Shown: positions 16,838 to 25,186 of the stretch, in pieces
Numbering within the stretch: position 1 is the first letter of the stretch
Layout of the letters: each line of letters opens with the position of its first letter
NCBI RefSeq assembly: GCF_029625905.1
Contig: NZ_JARTLM010000008.1
Span: 1-64,000, forward strand
DNA from: Hydrogenovibrio sp. 3SP14C1
Lineage (GTDB): Bacteria > Pseudomonadota > Gammaproteobacteria > Thiomicrospirales > Thiomicrospiraceae
Direction: 5' to 3'
DNA: 64,000 bases
Position numbers and translations under genes: made by a program
The notes under the pieces: model-generated
Told to the model about the DNA's origin: nothing
Seen by the model: the letters and a program-made list of their open reading frames with translations, nothing else
Databases searched by the model: none

Positions 16838-18256
16838 ATGGAAATTATGAGACATGTTAAATACATTATTTTAGGAGCAGGTTCCTCAGGCTTAACAGCT
16901 TTAGGACGCATTCGTCATGAAACAGATGATTTTGTCATGATTAATGGAGGCGCTTTTGGAACAACCTGTGCCCGCGTAGGGTGTATGCCATCGAAAGCTT
17001 TGATTCACTGTGCTGAACACTTTCATGCTCGTAAACATTTCTATGATTTTGGGATTGATGGAGCTGATGGCTTGAGTGTTGATCTTGCTGCTGTCATGAA
17101 GCGCGTTAGAGCTTTTCGTGATCGCTTTACCTCTGGTGTTCAAGCGGGGTCAACCGATACCCTGAAAGAAGGTCAGCTAATCAAAGGGTATGCTAAATTT
17201 GTGTCACCCGATACAGTGGAAGTGAATGGTGAGCAAATTCAAGGAGAAAGAATTATTATTGCAACTGGCTCGCGTCCAGTTGTACCTGAACCCTGGAAAG
17301 CGTTAGGAAACAAACTCATGACCAGCGATGATTTATTTGAGCTGGAAACACTTCCTAAGCGTATTGCTGTGATTGGGTTGGGCATTATTGGGCTTGAGAT
17401 TGGCCAAGCACTTTCTCGACTCGGTGTAGAGGTGATAGGGTTTGAAATGTCGGATACGATTGGCGGCTTAAATTCGCCTAAAGCCTCTCGTCAGGCGATT
17501 AAGTTAATATCTAAAGAATTTCCGATTTATTTAGGAGAGCCTGCTCAAGTTGAGGCATCCGGAGATAGCGTAAAAGTAACGGTTTCTTCTGGGTGTTTTG
17601 AAGTTGATGCCGTGTTTGCTTCTTTAGGACGCCGTCCAAATATTGATACCATTGGTTTAGAAAAACTAGGTGTTGAGTTGGATGAAAAAGGCATGCCTTC
17701 TTTTAATATCAATACCATGCAGATATCTGATTTGCCCGTTTTTATTGCGGGCGATGTCAATGCGTTTAGGCCCATCTTGCATGAAGCGGGGCATGAAGGA
17801 AAAATAGCGGTGAATAATGCCATGGCTTATCCTGATGTGACGGCTTATAGACGGAAAACACCGTTAGGGATTGCATTTATTGATCCACAGATCGGCTTTT
17901 TTGGCACGAGTTATCCCGAACTAGATTTGGATGAAACGGTTGTCGTTGACTTCAAACTTGAGCGTAATAATGGTCGGGCGATTGTGATGGGAGAAGATAA
18001 AGGAGTTATATCGCTTTATGCTGATAAGGCATCGAAACAATTAATCGGGGGCGAGTTGATTATGCCTCATGCTGAGCATTTTACCCATTTGTTGACTTGG
18101 GCTGTTGAACAAAAGCTTGAAGTCTTAGAGTTGCTGAGAATGCCATACTATCACCCAGTATTAGAAGAAGCGATAGAGTCAGCCATACGTTTGTTGGCTG
18201 ACGCTTTATATTCGACTGAAGAAATTGATGCCTTAGAAATTTTACCTTCAAAGTGA
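16838..18256 (+). CDS. Dihydrolipoamide dehydrogenase-like flavoprotein
   Basis: A pyridine nucleotide-disulfide oxidoreductase of 472 residues. The FAD site is ILGAGSSGLTA (11-21). The redox-active disulfide is Cys44 and Cys49 (TTCARVGCMPSK), the NAD(P) site is AVIGLGIIGLEIGQAL, and the second FAD motif is VFIAGDVN. The C-terminal catalytic His-Glu pair appears as HPVLEE, so the enzyme is probably active. It resembles the Lpd-like branch rather than glutathione or mercuric reductase. No 2-oxoacid dehydrogenase or glycine cleavage gene lies beside it, so its partner is unknown. ATG 16847 is an equally good start. Confidence 0.85.
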   Translation: MEIMRHVKYIILGAGSSGLTALGRIRHETDDFVMINGGAFGTTCARVGCMPSKALIHCAEHFHARKHFYDFGIDGADGLSVDLAAVMKRVRAFRDRFTSGVQAGSTDTLKEGQLIKGYAKFVSPDTVEVNGEQIQGERIIIATGSRPVVPEPWKALGNKLMTSDDLFELETLPKRIAVIGLGIIGLEIGQALSRLGVEVIGFEMSDTIGGLNSPKASRQAIKLISKEFPIYLGEPAQVEASGDSVKVTVSSGCFEVDAVFASLGRRPNIDTIGLEKLGVELDEKGMPSFNINTMQISDLPVFIAGDVNAFRPILHEAGHEGKIAVNNAMAYPDVTAYRRKTPLGIAFIDPQIGFFGTSYPELDLDETVVVDFKLERNNGRAIVMGEDKGVISLYADKASKQLIGGELIMPHAEHFTHLLTWAVEQKLEVLELLRMPYYHPVLEEAIESAIRLLADALYSTEEIDALEILPSK

Positions 18257-18342
18257 ATAATTAAAGAATGAATTATGCAGCCAAAATAAAGCCCGTAGAT
18301 CGAACCAAAATCTTTAATACTTACATATTGTTATAATTGGTA

Positions 18343-18378
18343 TATAATATGCGCGCCTAGCTTGGCTAGGTTTTTTTT
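18343..18378 (+). promoter_or_regulatory. Promoter followed at once by a terminator-like hairpin, upstream of rnr
   Basis: A TATAAT hexamer at 18343-18348 (with TTACAT 16 bp before it) is followed by a CCTAGC/GCTAGG stem at 18356-18370 and eight T. It could be the terminator of the upstream flavoprotein gene or an attenuator in the rnr leader. Further downstream, TTCCA/TGGAA (18429-18441) and AAAGCCA/TGGCTTT repeats suggest a structured 5' leader of about 150 nt before the rnr GTG. Confidence 0.45.
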
Positions 18379-18509
18379 AATCAGGTGTTGTAAAGTGTAT
18401 TGAAGGTTATAGAAACGAACAGTACATTTTCCACCTTGGAAAGCCAGACGAAGTGTGGAATATTGATCTTTGTGGCTTTTCATTATAGATAAGAGTAGTT
18501 GAATTTCGA

Positions 18510-20963
18510 GTGACTGACACAAACAAAAATGAGAATGAAAGTTTAGAGCCGTCTGTAGAGCAAGTTGAGACGATGACTGAATCACACCCTTCTAATAATC
18601 AAAATGCGTCCACAGATGAAGATATGAAAGCGGACCCGCATGCTGATAGAGAAGCCGATAAATACGAAAATCCCATTCCAAGTCGAGAGTTCATTATTGA
18701 GCTTTTAGAGAAAGAGCAAAAGCCTCTTCGAATTAAACAGATTGCGACTATTTTGGAAATTGATGGTGACGATCGTTTTGAAGCCTTATCGCGCCGCTTA
18801 AAAGCAATGGTTCGAGACGGGCAAATCCTGCGTAACCGACGCGGTGCCTTCGGGTTGATTCAAAAAATGGATCTGATCAAAGGGAAAGTGATTGGACACC
18901 CTGGCGGATTTGGGTTTGTACAGCCGGAAGAAGGTGGCGGAGATCTTTTCTTGGGTGATCGTGAAATGCATAAAGTATTTCATGGTGATAAAGTGATTGC
19001 ATCTGTTATAGGAGTCGATCGTAAGGGGCGTCGCGAAGGGATGATTGTCGAAATCATCGAGCATGCTAACCAAACGATTTTAGGGCGTCTTCATTTAGAG
19101 GATGGACTAGGTTGGGTTCAACCGAATAATAATAAAATCGCACAGGATATCTTTATTCCTCAAGATGGTCTTCTTGATGCTGAGGAAGGGCAGATTGTAA
19201 TGGTTGAGGTAATCCATCAGCCAACCAAGCGCTCAAGTGCGATTGGTAAAATCATTGAAGTGGTGGGTGATTATCTTGCTCCTGGCATGGAAATAGATTC
19301 TGCCATTCACGCTTATGACATTCCGAATGAATGGCCGGAAGAATTGATTGAGCAGCTGGATAAAATTCCTGATGAAGTGACTGAAGAAGATAAAAAAGGT
19401 CGTAAAGACTTACGTAGTCTGCCATTAGTCACTATTGATGGTGCAGACTCTAAAGACTTTGATGATGCTGTTTTTGCGAAGCGTCGTAAAAATGGTTGGC
19501 GACTTGTGGTGGCGATTGCGGATGTTTCGCATTACGTTAAAGAAGGCACGCCGCTTGATAAAGAAGCTTATGAGCGCGGAAACTCTGTTTACTTCCCACA
19601 AAAAGTAGTTCCGATGCTACCGGAAAAACTGTCTAATAATCTCTGTTCATTAAATCCAAAAGTTGACCGCTTGTGTATGGTGTGCGATATGTCCATCGAT
19701 AACGATGGAAAGTTGGAAAGAACGCAATTCTATGATGCGGTCATGAATTCAAAAGCACGTCTGACATACGATCAAGTGCATGAAATGTTGACGGATAAAG
19801 GATCTGAACATCGCAAAACCTTTAAAGATATTGTGCCAAATGTTGAAGATTTGAATGATTTGTATCAGATTTTAAAAGAGGCTCGTGCAGAGCGAGGGGC
19901 GTTAGAGTTTGACACCACTGAAACTCGAATTGTATTTGATGAAAATCGTAAGATTGAAAAAATCGTTCCGGTTGTGCGTAATGAAGCACATAAGTTGATT
20001 GAAGAATGTATGTTGATGGCGAACGTCGCAACAGCACGTTACTTGAAGTGGCATAAAATTCCGATGCTGTATAGAGTTCATGAAAAACCTTCAGAAGAGC
20101 GTTTGAAGAACTTAAGAACTTTCCTTGGTGACTTTGGTTTGACGCTTGAAGGAGGAGATGAACCGGACGCAAATGATTATGCTGCGGTAACAGCAGCCGT
20201 TCAAGGTCAGCCACATGAGCATTTGGTTGGAACGGTCTTATTGAGAAGCATGAATCAGGCAGTTTATCAGCCTGATAATAAAGGGCATTTTGGCTTGAAT
20301 TATGAGTATTATGCTCACTTTACTTCTCCAATTCGTCGTTATCCTGATTTGTTGATTCACCGTGCGATTCGTTTTGCTTGGAAGAAAGAAGATGTCAGTA
20401 AGTTCAACTATTCTGAGAAAGATATGGGGAAACTTGGTGAGCATTGTTCTGGAACTGAGCGACGTGCTGATGAAGCGACGCGTGATGCGGTTACTTTCTT
20501 GAAGTGTGAATTCTTATCTCACAGATTGGGCGAAGAATATGATGCGGTCGTTACGGCTGCAACCAACTTTGGATTGTTTGTTGAGCTTGAACCTTTGTAT
20601 GTTGAAGGGCTGGTGCATATTACAGAGTTAGGGGAGGATTACTTCCATTATGATGCTTCCCGTCATTGTTTGAAGGGAGAGCGTACAGGTAAAGTTTATC
20701 GTTTAGGCGATAAGCTGCGCGTGCAAGTTGCCCAAGTGAATATGGATGACCGTAAGGTTGATTTACGCTTCTTGTCTGGTGGAACAGAGTCTTCTGGCGA
20801 AGAAGAGACTCAGGCAGACTCTAAGACTTCAGATACGTCGGGATCTGCTTCTTCTGAAGATGCATCACAGGATTCTGAAGCACCTAAAAAGAAAAAGAAA
20901 CGTTATTACCGTAAAAAAGGTGGTGGTCGTAACCGCAAGAAGAAATCGAGCACTTCCGAGTGA
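18510..20963 (+). CDS. rnr: Ribonuclease R
   Basis: A processive 3'-to-5' exoribonuclease of the RNase II superfamily that can degrade structured RNA; in known cases it is induced by cold and stress. It has 817 residues: an acidic N-terminal extension, a winged-helix domain (about 65-130), cold-shock domains (to about 290), the RNB catalytic domain with GADSKDFDDAVFAK carrying the metal aspartates, a C-terminal S1 domain (about 660-745) and a Lys/Arg-rich tail. The tail and helix-turn-helix domain mark it as RNase R, not RNase II. The start is a GTG with a poor ribosome binding site. It overlaps rlmB by 4 bp. Confidence 0.96.
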   Translation: MTDTNKNENESLEPSVEQVETMTESHPSNNQNASTDEDMKADPHADREADKYENPIPSREFIIELLEKEQKPLRIKQIATILEIDGDDRFEALSRRLKAMVRDGQILRNRRGAFGLIQKMDLIKGKVIGHPGGFGFVQPEEGGGDLFLGDREMHKVFHGDKVIASVIGVDRKGRREGMIVEIIEHANQTILGRLHLEDGLGWVQPNNNKIAQDIFIPQDGLLDAEEGQIVMVEVIHQPTKRSSAIGKIIEVVGDYLAPGMEIDSAIHAYDIPNEWPEELIEQLDKIPDEVTEEDKKGRKDLRSLPLVTIDGADSKDFDDAVFAKRRKNGWRLVVAIADVSHYVKEGTPLDKEAYERGNSVYFPQKVVPMLPEKLSNNLCSLNPKVDRLCMVCDMSIDNDGKLERTQFYDAVMNSKARLTYDQVHEMLTDKGSEHRKTFKDIVPNVEDLNDLYQILKEARAERGALEFDTTETRIVFDENRKIEKIVPVVRNEAHKLIEECMLMANVATARYLKWHKIPMLYRVHEKPSEERLKNLRTFLGDFGLTLEGGDEPDANDYAAVTAAVQGQPHEHLVGTVLLRSMNQAVYQPDNKGHFGLNYEYYAHFTSPIRRYPDLLIHRAIRFAWKKEDVSKFNYSEKDMGKLGEHCSGTERRADEATRDAVTFLKCEFLSHRLGEEYDAVVTAATNFGLFVELEPLYVEGLVHITELGEDYFHYDASRHCLKGERTGKVYRLGDKLRVQVAQVNMDDRKVDLRFLSGGTESSGEEETQADSKTSDTSGSASSEDASQDSEAPKKKKKRYYRKKGGGRNRKKKSSTSE

Positions 20964-21694
20964 AGCAACAGCAGTTATACGGTATTCATGCGATTGAAAA
21001 GTTTTTAAAGCAATCGCCCCATTTGATTTATTCGCTGACTTTTCAGAAAGGGCCGGCCAATAAGCGTGTGCAAAGCTTAATGGATCAAGCAAAACGTTTG
21101 GGGATTGCTTATCAGCTTGAACCTAAATCTTTCTTTAATAAGCTTGAGGGTGTTCATCAAGGTGTGGTGGCAACAGTTGCCAAGCAAGCCGATCTGAATG
21201 AAACCGATTTAAAGGCATTGCTTGAATCAGCGTCTAATCCACTGTTTCTGTTTTTGGATGAAGTTCAGGATCCTCATAATTTGGGTGCTATTCTTAGAAC
21301 GGCAGATGCGACGGGCGTGACAGCCGTTGTGATTCCAAAACATAACTCAGTGGGCGTTAATGCAACTGTTCGTAAGGTTGCATGTGGCGCAGCAGAAACC
21401 GTGAAGGTGGTGGTGGTTTCAAACTTGGTTAGAACTATTAAGGAACTGCAGCAAGCCGGTTTATGGGTTACTGGCCTAGCTGGCGAAACCGATACGACTC
21501 TTTACCAGTTAGATTTTAAAGGGGCTGTGGGCTTGGTTATGGGGGCGGAAGGATTTGGCTTGAGAAAATTAACTCGGGAAACGTGTGACCATTTAGCTGC
21601 TATTCCAATGGCGGGTTCTATTGAAAGCTTAAATGTTTCCGTCGCCACGGGAGTTGCTTTGTATGAGATTTATCGTCAAAGAATATCACTTTAA
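20960..21694 (+). CDS. rlmB: 23S rRNA (guanosine-2251-2'-O)-methyltransferase
   Basis: Methylates the ribose of G2251 in the peptidyl-transferase loop of 23S rRNA. It is a SPOUT (TrmH-family) enzyme of 244 residues with an N-terminal substrate-binding domain (about 1-75) and the three knot motifs: NSVGVNATVRKVACGAAE, VMGAEGFGLRKL and IPMAGSIESLNVSVA. Its GTG start overlaps the rnr stop codon (GTGA), the usual rnr-rlmB coupling of gammaproteobacteria. Confidence 0.96.
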   Translation: MKQQQLYGIHAIEKFLKQSPHLIYSLTFQKGPANKRVQSLMDQAKRLGIAYQLEPKSFFNKLEGVHQGVVATVAKQADLNETDLKALLESASNPLFLFLDEVQDPHNLGAILRTADATGVTAVVIPKHNSVGVNATVRKVACGAAETVKVVVVSNLVRTIKELQQAGLWVTGLAGETDTTLYQLDFKGAVGLVMGAEGFGLRKLTRETCDHLAAIPMAGSIESLNVSVATGVALYEIYRQRISL

Positions 21695-21718
21695 TCTTAT
21701 TTCGTTTCATCTCAAATA

Positions 21719-21754
21719 AAACAAAAAACGACCAGGCCTGGTCGTTTTTTGTTT
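21719..21754. terminator. 36 bp perfect palindrome with CCAGGCCTGG core (copy 5)
   Basis: Complementarity extends 18 bp on each side of the centre, with an A-run and a T-run as outer arms. It lies between the convergent rlmB and PfkB-Rieske genes and can serve both. It is the longest member of the family in the window. Confidence 0.9.
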
Positions 21755-21778
21755 CTGCCTTAAGGCTTTTTTAAAAAC

Positions 21779-22984
21779 CTATGAGGCAAGATAAATATCT
21801 CCATTATCATCAATTTCAATTAAGACCGGTTCCAGTTCATCGTTCATGCAAGGGCCTTCCACGCACACACCATCTTCGATATTAAAGAAAGCATCGTGTA
21901 CGGAGCACTTCATGGTTTTTTCGAATGGGTTGACATCAATTTTATAAGCTTCATTGAGCGGAACATCTTGATGAGGACAATTATTTTCGTAAGCTTTTAT
22001 GCCCGTTTCATGTTTAATCAAAATCACTGAGTGGTCTAGGTCTGCGCATGGCACTACCATTGTTTTAGCATTGCTTAATTGTTTGATATTCGCCAAGGGT
22101 TGTTTTTCTTTGATTTCACTCAGTAATTTATCCAACCCTTCTTGTTGACATTTTCTTGCCGCCAGTTTTGATCCTGCTTCTACGGCTTCAAAAAGTGGTT
22201 TATTCTGGCTCATTGCATCAATGACAGCTGCATTAAACGTATCTCCAGCACCAAGGGTATCAATGGTTTGAGGAATGGCATGAATCGCTTGATGTTGGAT
22301 CTCCTGACCTGCCTGGCAAAACCATGCTCCTTGTTTTCCCCAAGTACAGACCAAATGACTTTCAGGAGCGAGTAATTTCATTTCTTGTAGTAAAGCCTGC
22401 CCATCTTTAAAGCCTTTTTGCTGAGCATAGTGGTGAGAAAAGAATAATACGTTGGCTTGAGGGAATAGGGCTTCAATTCCATCACGTGCTTTTTCGACTT
22501 CTAACGAAATAGGTTGATGGGTTAAGAAGGTTTTTGCAATATTAAGCATGCCGGTCAGGTTTTCAATGTTGCGTCCTTCAAAGTGTAGCCAATCATAATT
22601 TTCAATCTCCACTTTGGCAAAGAAATCAAAACTGAGTTCTGATAGATCCCGGAAGTGGGTGATGGTTCTGCTTCCGTTTTCAGTATTTAAGATAATATAC
22701 GATGTCGGTGTTTGTCCCTGTATGAAACGTTGCATATGATCGGTATTGATCTGACGCGATTTTAAGCCATTGACGAGCTGCTTTGCTGAGTCATCACCTC
22801 CAATGGTTGTCATGATTGAAGATTCATGACCTAATTGACTGAGAACATAAAGGCTATTGCTGACATTGCCCCCTATTTCAAAATGACGAGTACTAGCTCG
22901 TAATTCTTCGTCTTCTCTAGGGTAGTGTGGTGTTTTCAAAATGATGTCTAGAACCGCATTTCCTATGCCTAAAATTTTCGCCAT
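21779..22984 (-). CDS. PfkB-family sugar kinase fused to a Rieske [2Fe-2S] domain
   Basis: A 401-residue protein with two domains. Residues 1 to about 295 form a ribokinase/PfkB-type carbohydrate kinase, with the substrate-binding GGNVSNSLYVLSQLG (38-52) and the catalytic signature DTLGAGDTFNAAV, whose base is Asp248. Residues about 308-401 form a Rieske-type ferredoxin domain with both cluster motifs intact: Cys336-x-His338 and Cys360-x2-His363. The substrate is unknown; the kinase half looks closest to ketohexokinase-like members. The join is continuous, without a frameshift. It stands alone, convergent with rlmB. The fusion of a sugar kinase with an electron-transfer domain is not one I can assign to a known pathway. 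Confidence 0.85.
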   Translation of the reverse strand: MAKILGIGNAVLDIILKTPHYPREDEELRASTRHFEIGGNVSNSLYVLSQLGHESSIMTTIGGDDSAKQLVNGLKSRQINTDHMQRFIQGQTPTSYIILNTENGSRTITHFRDLSELSFDFFAKVEIENYDWLHFEGRNIENLTGMLNIAKTFLTHQPISLEVEKARDGIEALFPQANVLFFSHHYAQQKGFKDGQALLQEMKLLAPESHLVCTWGKQGAWFCQAGQEIQHQAIHAIPQTIDTLGAGDTFNAAVIDAMSQNKPLFEAVEAGSKLAARKCQQEGLDKLLSEIKEKQPLANIKQLSNAKTMVVPCADLDHSVILIKHETGIKAYENNCPHQDVPLNEAYKIDVNPFEKTMKCSVHDAFFNIEDGVCVEGPCMNDELEPVLIEIDDNGDIYLAS

Positions 22985-23522
22985 CTCTTTTCCTTGATCT
23001 ATAAAATTTTGTGTACGGATTTTAACATAAAACCGGTTTTTAGTAGGCGTATGACGGGTTTGCGTGAAAAAAGTGAATAATTTGAAAAAATGCTTGACAT
23101 GAAAACATGTGGTATTAGTTTTTTTTGCTCAGTTGCTTTCTAGAAAAACATTTTAACTTATTGAATTTAAATTATAAAAATGATATTTGTTTGTGTTATT
23201 TGCCTTTTTAGTGAGGCTGTTTATAATCCACAGAAGCTGTGGATAACTTTGTGAAGAGTTTCATAACTTGTGTGCTAAATGCTTTAAAAATGTTACTCTT
23301 TTTTAAATTGATTAAAAAATGAGCAGATAATTTTAGCCCGTAATTTTCAGTAAAAAAATGGAAAAAAATAAAATTATTTTTGACAATATTTTTATTAAAT
23401 TTACTTATCGGTATATTAGGGTGTATTAAGAATTAATTATTTCATTATGCTTCATACATTTAACATATATTTTGCTAGAATGTTTGCAGTTCAATGATGA
23501 CAAATTAGATGTTTGAAATAAT
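22985..23522. other. 538 bp AT-rich divergent region between the PfkB-Rieske gene and fnr
   Basis: No gene seen. It holds a 12 bp palindrome AAAACCGGTTTT (23029-23040), TTGACA hexamers near 23095 and 23380, and an inverted pair of DnaA-box-like sequences at 23226-23246. Long A/T tracts fill the rest. No clear FNR box (TTGAT-N4-ATCAA) was found. Confidence 0.5.
23226..23246. promoter_or_regulatory. Inverted DnaA-box-like pair
   Basis: ATCCACAG, 3 nt, CTGTGGAT is a perfect inverted repeat. Its right half continues to TGTGGATAA, an exact reverse DnaA box (TTATCCACA); the left half is one mismatch away. It could equally be a simple hairpin. Confidence 0.4.
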
Positions 23523-24245
23523 ATGACAGAAAAACAGACTGGATTTAATGCCAGTTGCGCCAAATGTGCCTTACAAACGATTTGTTTTGCAAATGGGTTG
23601 TACGAGACAGATCTTGATCGATTAGACCAATTGGTTGATCGGTTACCTTCCATTTCTAAAGGTGAGTATCTATATTCTGCAGGAGAGGATTTTTCCTGTT
23701 TGTATGCCATCCGGGCTGGAATCGTTAAGCTAATCTCTTTTTCAGAAGACGAGTCTGAGGTTATTCATGGCTTTTATTTACCTGGAGACATCGTGGGTAT
23801 GGAAGCAATGGCATATGATTCTCACGAATTTTATGCGGTTGCGCTGGACACCACCACCGTGTGCGCATTACCTTATGGGCAATTGACTTCTTTAAGCGCT
23901 GAAGTGCCTCACTTGAATTCACAAATGTTTAGTTTGATGAGTCATGAGATCATGAGCAGTCGATTACACTCAACCATCTTAACGCAAAAGACCGCTGAGC
24001 AACGATTGGCGGATTTTATTTTGCTGATGTCAACTAAATATAAATCTCGCGGATACGAACACCGACAATTCCGGCTGAATATTCTTCATCGGGATGTCGC
24101 TAATTTTTTAAACTTAACACCTGAAACGGTTTCACGTATCCTTGGAAAATTCCAAAAACAAGGTATGATGACTTGGAAGAAAAAAGAAGTAGTTATTGAA
24201 AATGAGGTTTCTCTTAGAGAGCTCGCTAATGATAAAATCGAGTAA
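23523..24245 (+). CDS. fnr: FNR-type oxygen-sensing transcription regulator
   Basis: A 240-residue CRP/FNR-family regulator. The four cluster ligands of FNR can be seen: Cys12, Cys15 and Cys21 near the N-terminus (CAKCALQTIC) and Cys114. This implies an oxygen-labile [4Fe-4S] cluster. After the cyclic-nucleotide-like beta-barrel (about 30-145) and dimer helix come the C-terminal helix-turn-helix, with the recognition sequence ETVSR identical to the E. coli FNR contact residues, so it should bind TTGAT-N4-ATCAA. It should switch genes for anaerobic or low-oxygen metabolism. No target site was confirmed in this window. Confidence 0.92.
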   Translation: MTEKQTGFNASCAKCALQTICFANGLYETDLDRLDQLVDRLPSISKGEYLYSAGEDFSCLYAIRAGIVKLISFSEDESEVIHGFYLPGDIVGMEAMAYDSHEFYAVALDTTTVCALPYGQLTSLSAEVPHLNSQMFSLMSHEIMSSRLHSTILTQKTAEQRLADFILLMSTKYKSRGYEHRQFRLNILHRDVANFLNLTPETVSRILGKFQKQGMMTWKKKEVVIENEVSLRELANDKIE

Positions 24246-24433
24246 AAGGGTTTTACGAAAGGTCGTTTAGTGCGGTTGCTAATTGGTTAAAAAAGTATTG
24301 TAAGTAAATGTTTTTTTAGAAAGAAAAAATAAAAAAATAAGTTTTTTTACATAAAACTTTAAATCAAATTCGTTTTCTTTTAGAATTGAGTCAAATTAAA
24401 TAATAATTTTTATTAAAAGTGAGAGGATTTATC

Positions 24434-24997
24434 ATGTCTACATCAGGTCTTAAGCAGCTTTTTCTGGTTGGTTTTTTAGGGTTAACTTTAGTGGGTTGTA
24501 GTTCAACTCCAACAAATGAAGAGGCTGATTCTGGTTCAACAGCTGAGCAAACGTCCGGAACAACTGGAACAGAAACATCATCGGCAACTGATTCAAATGC
24601 TGGTTCTGGTGACGATATGGCTGCGGCAACAAACTCTGCAGGCCAAACAGCTGAAGACTTATACGCAGCGCTTCAAGGAAAAGTTGTAAACTTTGAATTT
24701 GATCGCTCTGAAGTTCAAGCACAATTTTATGATGTGGTTAAAATGAACGCAGACTATATGGCATTGAACTCTTCTGCAATGGTTACCGTTAAAGGATATT
24801 GTGATGAGCGTGGTACACGTGAATATAACCTTGCGTTAGGTGAGCGTCGTGCGAATGCGGTTAAAAATGCTTTAATCGCTGAAGGTGTGAGCCCAAGCCG
24901 TATTAATGTCATCAGCTTCGGTGAAGAAAATCCTGTTGATCCTGCGCATAATAAAGCAGCATGGGCTAAAAATCGTCGAGCTGAATTTTCATATTAA
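24434..24997 (+). CDS. pal: Peptidoglycan-associated lipoprotein
   Basis: An outer-membrane lipoprotein that binds peptidoglycan, normally part of the Tol-Pal system. Starting from ATG 24434 (GAGAGG just upstream) it has 187 residues: a signal peptide with lipobox LVGC (lipidated Cys22), a Ser/Thr/Gly-rich linker (about 25-75) and an OmpA-like domain (about 80-187) with GYCDERGTREYNLALGERRA, the diaminopimelate-binding region. The usual tolQRAB neighbours and cpoB are absent; it stands alone between fnr and pepN. It is therefore either a detached pal or a second OmpA-like lipoprotein. Confidence 0.85.
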   Translation: MSTSGLKQLFLVGFLGLTLVGCSSTPTNEEADSGSTAEQTSGTTGTETSSATDSNAGSGDDMAAATNSAGQTAEDLYAALQGKVVNFEFDRSEVQAQFYDVVKMNADYMALNSSAMVTVKGYCDERGTREYNLALGERRANAVKNALIAEGVSPSRINVISFGEENPVDPAHNKAAWAKNRRAEFSY

Positions 24998-25020
24998 GTT
25001 CTTGATTTAAGCGCATAACT

Positions 25021-25059
25021 AAAAGCCTTTCTGCTTTTTGGCAGAAAGGCTTTTTTTTT
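25021..25059 (+). terminator. Terminator of pal
   Basis: A 14 bp stem (AAAAGCCTTTCTGC and its complement) with a 6 nt loop, followed by a run of T up to 25059. Confidence 0.92.
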
Positions 25060-25186
25060 CTTCATTTTCAGCTTGTCTTTCATTCTTGAAATGCCAAAAT
25101 TTTTATAATAAGACAAACTCCTTTCCAATTTCAGACGGCTTTTTCAAGTAAAGGCAAGTTTGAGTAACGCATAATAATAAAAGATC

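Noticed and set aside
22985-23522. Replication origin
   Set aside because: Only two DnaA-box-like sites are present, with no dnaA, dnaN, gidA or parAB nearby.
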